Positions 1 to 4,825 of a stretch of DNA of 5,874 nt are shown one piece after another. Below the pieces are notes generated by a model. That model ran no database searches and was not told the DNA's origin. It saw only the letters and a program-made list of their open reading frames with translations. The DNA comes from an uncultured Lachnospiraceae bacterium (GTDB taxonomy: Bacteria; Bacillota_A; Clostridia; Lachnospirales; Lachnospiraceae): positions 1 through 5,874 of the forward strand of contig CACXDR010000066.1 of the NCBI GenBank assembly GCA_902766415.1. The letters are read 5' to 3'. Position numbers and translations under genes: made by a program. Numbering within the stretch: the stretch's first letter is position 1; every line of letters begins with the position of its first letter.

Positions 1-29
1 CGAAGCAATGAGCCATGCGCTCACAGGAT

Positions 30-140
30 GTCTGAATCCGGGGAGAGCTTGCTCTCACCCGGATGAAAGACAGACTGTGAGCATACGGCGAATGCCGCGA
101 CAGTGAGCGTCCGAAGGACGCGTAACTGTCGGCATGGCTC
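30..140 (+). repeat. Tandem structured repeat, copy A
   Basis: This 111-nt unit recurs without indels at 163-273 with six substitutions. Predicted plus-strand fold: GTCTG (30-34) pairs with CAGAC (71-75) and encloses a 12-bp hairpin (36-47 with 52-64, bulged A57, loop CTTG 48-51). A three-way junction follows: outer stem 79-84 with 134-140 (bulged G136), hairpin CGGC-GAAT-GCCG (86-97), and stem CGACAGT (98-104) with ACTGTCG (125-131). The last stem carries the terminal hairpin GCGTCC-GAA-GGACGC (107-121). An alternative pairing, 92-95 with 132-135, competes with the 86-97 hairpin. Confidence 0.85.
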
Positions 141-162
141 TAAAACATTCTCAGGCAAAAAC

Positions 163-273
163 GTCTGAATCCGGGGAGAGCTCGCTCTCACCCGGATGAA
201 GGACAGACTGTGAGCATACGGCGAATGCCGCGACAGTGAGGGACCGAAGGTCCCGTAACTGTCGGCATGGCTC
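163..273 (+). repeat. Tandem structured repeat, copy B
   Basis: Second copy of the 111-nt unit, offset by 133 bp from copy A. Changes relative to A are T50 to C183 (hairpin loop), A68 to G201 (unpaired linker), and four in the terminal hairpin, which becomes GGGACC-GAA-GGTCCC (240-254). Those four are two exchanged pairs: C108-G120 becomes G241-C253 and T110-A118 becomes A243-T251. The unit stops at 273, and the terminator hairpin begins 12 nt later. Similarity ends at the same place in both copies, which defines the repeat boundary. Confidence 0.85.
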
Positions 274-285
274 TTAATCATGCAT

Positions 286-325
286 AGAAGGCGCACCCCG
301 GACGGGGCGCGCCTTCTTTCTTTTT
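286..325 (+). terminator. Intrinsic terminator with U-tract on the plus strand
   Basis: A 14-position stem pairs 286-299 with 304-317 around a GGAC loop, with one A-C mismatch (295/308), and is followed on the plus strand by a T-rich tail at 317-325. This is the standard shape of a Rho-independent terminator for plus-strand transcription. On the minus strand the mismatch becomes a G-U wobble, so the stem is complete, but no U-tract follows. The hairpin begins only a few bases past the ytfJ stop codon, so it may also act as a 3' barrier for that operon. Confidence 0.75.
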
Positions 326-725
326 ATCCCCTCGTCGGCTCCGCCTTGTCCGCGATCTCCTTCGCGGCCGCCTTCGCCTCCGGGCTGATCCTCGACTCCG
401 CCGTGAAGCGGTTGATGATATCGGGGACCATATCGAGCACCTTTCCGACCGCGTCCTGGTTCCGGACGTTAACAAGCTTGGTCGAGCCGTTCTGGATGAT
501 CAGGACCGCTGCCGGGGACATCTTCGTGTTCATGCCGCCCGCGCCGTTGTCCTTCGAGCTTCCGGCAAATGACCCTGCCGCCATGCCGCAGGAGACATCG
601 ACCAGCGGGACGATGATCGCGTCCCCGACCTGCGTCGGCTCCCCGACGACCGTCTTCGTCGAGACAAACGTATCCATCCCCTTAAAGAGGGCTTCCGTTG
701 CTGCGGTAAATTTATTCTCAGCCAT
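324..725 (-). CDS. ytfJ: YtfJ/GerW-family sporulation-associated protein
   Basis: A 133-residue protein recognised as the YtfJ (GerW, Spore_YtfJ) family. The visible signature is a Gly/Ser-rich middle (about residues 45-65), then MSPAAVLIIQNGSTKL and a hydrophobic 'VGKVLDMVPDIINRF' stretch, ending in an Ala/Lys-rich tail. No signal peptide or membrane segment is seen. In Bacillus the family is made in the sporulating cell and influences spore germination; the exact biochemical role is not established. The ATG at 723-725 has a clear GGAGG at 732-736, six bases upstream. The gene starts 12 nt after the DUF2953 gene ends, matching the ytfI-ytfJ pairing known in Bacillus subtilis. It is slightly shorter than the Bacillus protein. 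The family also occurs in Clostridia not known to sporulate, so it does not prove sporulation here. Confidence 0.88.
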   Translation of the reverse strand: MAENKFTAATEALFKGMDTFVSTKTVVGEPTQVGDAIIVPLVDVSCGMAAGSFAGSSKDNGAGGMNTKMSPAAVLIIQNGSTKLVNVRNQDAVGKVLDMVPDIINRFTAESRISPEAKAAAKEIADKAEPTRG

Positions 726-737
726 GCTTAACCTCCG

Positions 738-1751
738 TCACCGTTTCAATTCTTTTCTGACAAACCTGAATGCGCGTTTGAAATCCCTGTTGAACCAGAC
801 CTGCACTGCTATGACAACGAATATGATGAGACGGATCCTCCCGCTGAAATGCAGGTCTCCCCTGATCTCGTTCCGGTCGAAGACCGGGTCGATACGGATC
901 TCATCCTTATAGAGCGGATAGAGAAGCGCCGCGGCGGAAAGCACCTTTCCGGTGGTCGCCGGATCCTCGAACCCGAGCGTCAGGTTTCCGCCGTACTTCC
1001 TGGGCAGGACCTCCCTGAGGATCCTGGCCAGCTTCTTTTTAAGGAGCCTTACCAGCCGCGCCGTGCTTTCATGCTTCAGGAACCTTAAGATCCTGTCCTT
1101 CCGCTTCAAAAGCCTGTCCAGCTTCTTCATGGCCGCCTCAAGCTTTTCCTCGAGGGATGGTCCCTTCGGCTTCGGCTTCTTTTTCTTCCGTTTCGCGGAT
1201 TCCTTCCGGAATTCTTCCTTTCCGGGACTGTCCCACGCGGCGGAGGCGTATTCCTCCTTCGGGACCTCGGAAAGCGGGTATCCCGGCGGCTTCGTTTCAG
1301 CAGATGCCTGCGCGCTTTCCTGCGCCGCGGCAGGATGCTGCGCCCCGCCGTCCTGCGGCTTTCCGCCCTCCGCCGGCGCCGGCGCCTGGACGTCCGCGCT
1401 GCCGGATGGCTGTCCCGCGTGAGGGGCATCATCCTCCGCGCTCACGTATGTCACGCCTCCGTGGTCCGGATCCTCCTCTTCCGCTCCCCCGCCCTTATTC
1501 AAGGTCCACACAGGGAAGCACAGTACCTTCGCGCCTGCCTGCAGCCCGTCCGCGTACCTCACCGTGACACGGACCAGCTTTAAAAGCCAGCTGACCCGCA
1601 CCTCTGCGTCCGGCTTCTCCTCGTACCTCCCGTCCGCGCCGTACCGTATCGGTACGAACAGGACCAGGAGCAGAAGGAGGAGGACGATGCACAAAAGGGC
1701 GAGCAGGACGATCCCCAGGATCTTAAGAATGCTCACCAGATAAAAAAGCAT
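738..1751 (-). CDS. DUF2953 membrane-anchored protein (YtfI-like)
   Basis: A 337-residue protein with a strongly hydrophobic N-terminal segment (about residues 3-33, including a run of leucines), which should anchor it in the membrane. A low-complexity linker (about 86-200) follows: acidic, then Pro/Ala/Gln/Gly-rich, ending in a Lys-rich cluster at 188-196. A basic, probably helical part (201-250) leads to the conserved C-terminal region (about 250-337) with 'YGGNLTLGFEDPATTG' and 'GRIRLIIFVVIAV', the DUF2953 signature. Function is unknown; the neighbouring ytfJ matches the YtfI-YtfJ pairing in Bacillus. I chose the ATG at 1751 because the membrane helix starts there and a GGAG lies at 1764-1767, although its 12-nt spacing is long. 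An in-frame ATG at 1787 would add 12 polar residues and has no good ribosome site. The start overlaps the upstream gene by 29 nt. The linker makes the protein longer than typical family members. Confidence 0.8.
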   Translation of the reverse strand: MLFYLVSILKILGIVLLALLCIVLLLLLLVLFVPIRYGADGRYEEKPDAEVRVSWLLKLVRVTVRYADGLQAGAKVLCFPVWTLNKGGGAEEEDPDHGGVTYVSAEDDAPHAGQPSGSADVQAPAPAEGGKPQDGGAQHPAAAQESAQASAETKPPGYPLSEVPKEEYASAAWDSPGKEEFRKESAKRKKKKPKPKGPSLEEKLEAAMKKLDRLLKRKDRILRFLKHESTARLVRLLKKKLARILREVLPRKYGGNLTLGFEDPATTGKVLSAAALLYPLYKDEIRIDPVFDRNEIRGDLHFSGRIRLIIFVVIAVQVWFNRDFKRAFRFVRKELKR

Positions 1752-2040
1752 CGATATCGAAATCTCCGTTTTCCCGGTACATGTCATCCACGATGTTCCG
1801 CGCGACCTCCAGCGCCTCTCTTCTCGACATCGCGATCCCGACGACGAGCGGGTCCTGCTTTACATAGTAGTCGCCGTAAAGCGTGCCGCACCGGAAGATA
1901 TCGAGGAGCCCGTCCGGGCCGAGCGCCCGCGTGATCACATAGACAGACGGCATCGACTTCCCGTTCCTGAGTCCCCGGAGGATGGAAAGGCGGTGCTGCT
2001 TCGCGAATTTTCCGGTGTAGAGATGAGCGTACCAGCGCAT
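1723..2040 (-). CDS. Conserved-looking small protein of unknown function
   Basis: A 105-residue protein I cannot name. It has a basic N-terminus (KFAKQHR), a central beta-rich stretch (SVYVITRAL, then LLDIFRCGTL), 'VVGIAMSRREALEVARNIV' (about 66-84) and an acidic end 'NGDFDIDAFL' (91-100). The VGIA, EAL and FDI blocks resemble small uncharacterised proteins I associate with Lachnospiraceae, but no function follows from that. It has no signal peptide, membrane segment or metal-binding motif. A longer GTG-initiated reading (to 2136) is excluded because it would start upstream of the promoter's -35 box. The ATG at 2040 lies about 54 nt below the expected transcription start and has only a weak AGGT six bases upstream. 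It leads the operon with the DUF2953 and ytfJ genes, so a membrane or spore-envelope setting is possible. Confidence 0.72.
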   Translation of the reverse strand: MRWYAHLYTGKFAKQHRLSILRGLRNGKSMPSVYVITRALGPDGLLDIFRCGTLYGDYYVKQDPLVVGIAMSRREALEVARNIVDDMYRENGDFDIDAFLSGEHS

Positions 2041-2100
2041 TTGGTGACCTGTTTTCCCGAACTGAAAAGTACCTGTAAACGTGCAAAAAAACTTATTTCC

Positions 2101-2129
2101 ATTATAGGTGGAACGGCATTTATCGTCAA
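2101..2129 (-). promoter_or_regulatory. Near-consensus sigma-A promoter for the DUF2953/ytfJ operon
   Basis: On the minus strand, TTGACG (2124-2129) is followed after exactly 17 bp by TATAAT (2101-2106). The -10 is perfect and the -35 matches five of six positions. Transcription should start near 2094, giving a 5' leader of about 54 nt before the ATG at 2040. The promoter lies between the hairpin after pncC and the next gene, as expected for a separate transcription unit. It looks like a vegetative promoter; I see no obvious sporulation-sigma sequence. Confidence 0.85.
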
Positions 2130-2141
2130 GTTGCACGAAAG

Positions 2142-2183
2142 GCCCCGCGCTTAAGAAGGCTCTAACCTCCTTAAGCGCGGGGC
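2142..2183 (-). terminator. Hairpin terminator after the yicC-pncC operon
   Basis: An 18-bp stem (2142-2159 with 2166-2183) around a 6-nt loop, starting five bases after the pncC stop codon. The mismatch at 2156/2169 is A-C on the plus strand but G-U on the minus strand, so the minus RNA pairs fully, in line with the gene direction. The tail is weak (C, three T, C), so termination may be incomplete or partly Rho- or pausing-dependent. The downstream promoter begins 13 bp further on. Confidence 0.68.
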
Positions 2184-2188
2184 AATTA

Positions 2189-2689
2189 TTACACGTTCTT
2201 TTTGATCGTCGACACCAGGAGCTTTAAAGCCGCTTCCACCGCCTGCCCGCGCACCGCGGCGCGGTCTCCTTCAAACCTGTGCTCCTCGACCGTCACGCGG
2301 TCCTTCATGTAGCAGCCGATGTACACGAGCCCGACCGGCCGCTTTTCCGTGCCTCCGTCAGGCCCGGCGAGCCCGGTCGTGACGATCGATACGTCCGCGT
2401 CCGCCGCGAACGCCGCGCCGATGGCCATCTCCCGCGCCGTCTGTCTGCTGACCGCGGTGTACTTCTTGAGCGTTCCCTTGCTCACGGACAGGGTCCTTCG
2501 CTTTGCCTTGTCGGAATAGGTGACGAAACCCTCCTTGAACACCTCGGAGACGCCTGCGACGTTCACAAGCCGCCCCGCGAGCAGCCCGCCGGTAAGGGAT
2601 TCCGCCGTCGTAACAGTCAGCCCGTTTTCCTTCAGAAGGCGGTACGCCTTTTCCTCAAGGGCAAGCCCCGCTTCATCCTTCTTTTTCAC
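2189..2689 (-). CDS. pncC: Nicotinamide-nucleotide amidase, stand-alone CinA C-terminal domain
   Basis: A 166-residue protein corresponding to the CinA C-terminal/PncC amidase domain, which converts NMN to nicotinate mononucleotide and ammonia in the pyridine nucleotide salvage cycle of the cytoplasm. Visible hallmarks are TTAESLTGG with Ser31, 'GFVTYSDKAK' with Tyr58 and Lys61 (the family's catalytic Ser/Lys with assisting Tyr), and the glycine-rich 'TTGLAGPDGGTEKRPVGLVY'. The N-terminal molybdopterin-binding-like domain of full-length CinA (around 400 residues) is absent, and there is no room for it because the preceding gene is intact. The start is GTG at 2687-2689, which overlaps the pgsA TGA (GTGA) and has a strong GGAGG at 2697-2701, seven bases away. 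This is a pgsA-cinA arrangement as in other Firmicutes, but recA does not follow. Enzyme assignment is by family; in vivo substrate is inferred. Confidence 0.88.
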   Translation of the reverse strand: MKKKDEAGLALEEKAYRLLKENGLTVTTAESLTGGLLAGRLVNVAGVSEVFKEGFVTYSDKAKRRTLSVSKGTLKKYTAVSRQTAREMAIGAAFAADADVSIVTTGLAGPDGGTEKRPVGLVYIGCYMKDRVTVEEHRFEGDRAAVRGQAVEAALKLLVSTIKKNV

Positions 2690-3237
2690 TTTTTCTCCTC
2701 CATAACCTGCCGGTTCTTCGCGAGATAGTCGATCAGCGACACGATGGTGAGCACGGTCATGACGACTGTCATCACGGTAGTGAGCATCGCCCCCGGGCCC
2801 TCCCTGAAATTCAGAAGAAGGAGGACGATGCAGGCCATCTGGCTCACGGTCTTCGCCTTGCCCCACATGCTCGCCGCGATCACGATCCCCTGGTCGGACG
2901 CGATGAGACGGAAGCCGCTGATGATGAACTCCCGCGCGATGATGACGATCACGATCCATGCCGGGAGCTCCTTAAGCTGCACGAAGCAGATGAGCGCCGA
3001 GCACACCAGGAGCTTGTCCGCAAGCGGGTCCATGAACTTTCCGAAGTTCGTGATCAGGTTGTACTTTCTCGCGATCTTTCCGTCCAGGTGGTCCGTGTAG
3101 CTCGCCGCTACGAAGAGGACGAGGGCGGCGATCCGGAAGCGCTGGTCCGTGCCGTCCGCGTAAAGCAGCGCCGCGACGAAAAACGGCACCATGACCACGC
3201 GGAGCATCGTCAGTTTGTTCGGAAGATTCCACGTCAT
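2686..3237 (-). CDS. pgsA: CDP-diacylglycerol-glycerol-3-phosphate 3-phosphatidyltransferase
   Basis: A 183-residue integral membrane enzyme that condenses CDP-diacylglycerol with glycerol 3-phosphate to phosphatidylglycerol phosphate, the committed step to phosphatidylglycerol and cardiolipin. The CDP-alcohol phosphotransferase motif D-x2-DG-x2-AR-x8-G-x3-D-x3-D is complete: Asp49, Asp52, Gly53, Ala56, Arg57, Gly66, Asp70, Asp74. The N-terminus 'NLPNKLTMLRVVMVPFF' is typical for PgsA. Hydrophobic stretches at about 10-26, 35-47, 75-88, 91-110, 130-142 and 150-170 fit a multi-pass protein, and the length is normal. The ATG at 3235-3237 overlaps the rimO stop (ATGA) and has a GAGGT eight bases upstream. 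His50 in the motif, where Trp, Phe or Tyr is more usual, is an unremarkable variable position. Confidence 0.95.
   Translation of the reverse strand: MTWNLPNKLTMLRVVMVPFFVAALLYADGTDQRFRIAALVLFVAASYTDHLDGKIARKYNLITNFGKFMDPLADKLLVCSALICFVQLKELPAWIVIVIIAREFIISGFRLIASDQGIVIAASMWGKAKTVSQMACIVLLLLNFREGPGAMLTTVMTVVMTVLTIVSLIDYLAKNRQVMEEKK
2687..2701 (-). promoter_or_regulatory. Ribosome binding site fixing the GTG start of pncC
   Basis: GGAGG (2697-2701) lies inside the last codons of pgsA, seven bases before GTG (2687-2689). No ATG in this frame has comparable spacing. The GTG shares bases with the pgsA stop codon, so re-initiation by ribosomes finishing pgsA is likely. Confidence 0.8.
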
Positions 3238-4556
3238 ACCAATTCACCTCTCAGGTCGTATTCCGAAGCGTCCGTGACGCGCACCTTTACGAGGTCGCCG
3301 CTCATAAGCTCACGGCCTGCCGTAAAGAAAATGTATCCGTCGACATCCGGCGCGTCCATGTAGGTGCGGCCGATGTAGACCCCGTCCTCGGGAAGCCATC
3401 CCTCGACGAGCACCTTCATGACCTCCCCGACTCTCGCGGCAAGACATTCCGCGGAGATCTCCTGCTGGAGCGCCATGATCCGGTTCCTGCGCTTCTTTTT
3501 GATCCGCGCGGGGACCTGGTCCCTGAACTTCGCCGCGGGTGTCCCTTCCTCCTTCGAGTACGGGAACACGCCGAGCCGCTCGAACCGCATCTCGCGGACA
3601 AAGTCCATGAGCGTCTCATGGTCCTCCTCCGTCTCGCCCGGGAAGCCGCTGATCAGGGTGGTCCGGAGGACGATGTCAGGCATGGCCTCGCGGAGCTTCG
3701 AGACGATGCGCTTCAGGTCCTCCCTGGTGGTCCTCCTGCCCATGCGGCGGAGGATATCATCCGACGCGTGCTGGATCGGAAGGTCCAGGTAGTGGCAGAT
3801 CTTCGGCTCCTTCGCCATGACCTTGATCAGTTCGTCAGTGATCTCCTCGGGATAGCAGTAAAGGATGCGGATCCAGCGGATCCCCTTCACCCTGCAGAGC
3901 TTCCTTAAGAGGGTCGGGAGCTTCTTCTTTCCGTAAAGATCCGTGCCGTAGACGGTCGTCTCCTGCGCGACGAGGATCAGCTCCTTCACGCCGGCCTCCG
4001 CCATGAGCTCCGCCTGGCGCACCAGGTCCTCCATGGGATAGCTCCGGTAGCCGCCCCGCATGCCGGGGATGGCGCAGTAGGTGCAGCGCTTGTCGCAGCC
4101 CTCCGCGATCTTCAGGTACCCGTAGCAGCTCATCGAGGAAAGCATGCGCTTTTCGGAGATGGCGGGAAGGCGGTCAAGGTCCCGGAACTCCTCCACGCGC
4201 TCGCCCGCGAGCACCCGGTCAAGGACCGTCCCTATGCTGTCATAGGCGGAGGTGCCGACGACCGCGTCGATCTCGGGGATCTCCTTCAGGATCTCGTCCT
4301 TGTAGCGCTCCGCCATGCAGCCCGTGACGATGAGCGCCTTCAGCTGCCCCTCCGTCTTCAGCTTCGCGGCGCCAAGGATCGCCTGGATGCTTTCATCCTT
4401 CGCGTCAAGGATGAAGCAGCAGGTGTTGACGATGATGACATCAGCCGCTTCTTCATCGTCCGTGACAGAAACATTCCCCCGGGAGAGGAAACCCAGCATC
4501 ATCTCGGAATCAACCAGGTTCTTATCACAGCCGAGGGATATCATGCAGATCTTCAT
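3234..4556 (-). CDS. rimO: Ribosomal protein uS12 methylthiotransferase RimO
   Basis: A 440-residue radical SAM enzyme that adds a methylthio group to the conserved aspartate of ribosomal protein uS12. The N-terminal domain (1 to about 125) starts 'MKICMISLGCDKNLVDSE', which distinguishes RimO from the tRNA enzyme MiaB, and carries Cys10, Cys46 and Cys80 for the auxiliary iron-sulfur cluster. The radical SAM domain follows with Cys154, Cys158 and Cys161 (CxxxCxxC), then 'ISGFPGETEEDHE'. A C-terminal TRAM domain (about 375-440) contains 'GRTYMDAPDVDGYIF' and ends 'EYDLRGELV', also typical of RimO. All key cysteines are present and length is normal. The ATG overlaps the rpoZ TGA by four bases and has no strong ribosome site of its own, so translation probably depends on rpoZ. 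Confidence 0.96.
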   Translation of the reverse strand: MKICMISLGCDKNLVDSEMMLGFLSRGNVSVTDDEEAADVIIVNTCCFILDAKDESIQAILGAAKLKTEGQLKALIVTGCMAERYKDEILKEIPEIDAVVGTSAYDSIGTVLDRVLAGERVEEFRDLDRLPAISEKRMLSSMSCYGYLKIAEGCDKRCTYCAIPGMRGGYRSYPMEDLVRQAELMAEAGVKELILVAQETTVYGTDLYGKKKLPTLLRKLCRVKGIRWIRILYCYPEEITDELIKVMAKEPKICHYLDLPIQHASDDILRRMGRRTTREDLKRIVSKLREAMPDIVLRTTLISGFPGETEEDHETLMDFVREMRFERLGVFPYSKEEGTPAAKFRDQVPARIKKKRRNRIMALQQEISAECLAARVGEVMKVLVEGWLPEDGVYIGRTYMDAPDVDGYIFFTAGRELMSGDLVKVRVTDASEYDLRGELV

Positions 4557-4825
4557 TCTTCTGTTGCAGCTTCCTTCTTGGGCTCAAGGTCCTCCGCTTC
4601 CTCGCTGACGATCTTCACCTTTCCCTTGTGAAGCTCCTCGACCGCGACGGACAGCGGCTTCTTCCCGTAGGACGGGACCGTAGCCTCCTCGCCGGCGATC
4701 AGCTGACGCGCGCGCTTCGCCGTGGCGATCACGATGGAATAGCGGCTCTGGACGACCGGCTGCTCGCCGGGCTCGACCTCTGAATTGACGGCGTTGATCA
4801 GATCTGTGTAAGACGGATGTAACAT
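4553..4825 (-). CDS. rpoZ: DNA-directed RNA polymerase omega subunit
   Basis: A 90-residue protein with the omega-subunit core: 'MLHPSYTDLINAV' at the N-terminus, 'SRYSIVIATAKRARQLI' (28-44), which contacts beta-prime, and 'KKPLSVAVEELHKGKVKI' (55-72), followed by an acidic tail (residues 75-90, rich in Glu). Omega helps assemble and stabilise core RNA polymerase. The ATG shares a base with the gmk stop (TAATG), and a strong AAGGAGG (4833-4839) lies seven bases upstream. A TATAAT in the same spot is a by-product of this junction rather than a promoter, since no -35 element is spaced from it. The gmk-rpoZ order is conserved in Firmicutes. The tail carries the gmk-rpoZ-rimO coupling at its end. 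Confidence 0.95.
   Translation of the reverse strand: MLHPSYTDLINAVNSEVEPGEQPVVQSRYSIVIATAKRARQLIAGEEATVPSYGKKPLSVAVEELHKGKVKIVSEEAEDLEPKKEAATEE

Larger units (their letters stand above)
1..325 (+). ncRNA. Candidate plus-strand structured RNA with two tandem domains and a terminator
   Basis: No credible gene lies here. The stretch holds a small hairpin (9-13 with 19-23), two near-identical structured repeats (30-140 and 163-273), a 22-nt A-rich linker (141-162) and an intrinsic terminator whose U-tract lies on the plus strand. Differences between the repeats preserve base pairing, which points to function as RNA. The plus strand is favoured by the terminator polarity, by CUUG/CUCG loops capping the first hairpin, and by a GA/GUA internal loop that would form a known RNA module only in this orientation. 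No promoter is visible inside the window, so transcription would start left of it. It could be an independent RNA, the 3' UTR of a plus-strand gene, or a genomic repeat family that happens to fold well. Existence of the structure is well supported; its expression and role are inference. Confidence 0.4.

Noticed and set aside
1..11. Possible 3' end of a plus-strand gene (AAG CAA TGA)
   Set aside because: Only two codons would be visible, so nothing supports a reading frame; the TGA also overlaps a small hairpin.
30..273. CRISPR array
   Set aside because: There are only two units of 111 nt separated by 22 nt, repeat and spacer lengths do not fit, and the repeats hold multi-stem RNA structure.
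30..273. Insertion sequence or transposon ends
   Set aside because: The repeats are direct, no transposase frame is present, and no target-site duplication is visible around them.
21..296. Minus-strand 91-codon open frame across the repeats
   Set aside because: It lies wholly in the structured repeats and part of the terminator, its two halves are translations of the two repeat copies, and the copies change by base-pair compensation rather than by synonymous sites.
280..912. Plus-strand open frame of 210 codons opposite ytfJ and the end of the DUF2953 gene
   Set aside because: It is antisense to ytfJ, whose protein matches a known family and has a good ribosome site, and its product has no recognisable pattern.
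2040..2136. Longer GTG-initiated version of the 105-residue protein
   Set aside because: The added stretch contains the promoter, so its start codon would lie upstream of the transcription start, and it has no ribosome site at a usable distance.
3234..4556. MiaB (tRNA methylthiotransferase) instead of RimO
   Set aside because: The SLGCDKNLVDSE start, the DAPDVDG segment and the EYDLRGE ending are typical of RimO rather than MiaB.
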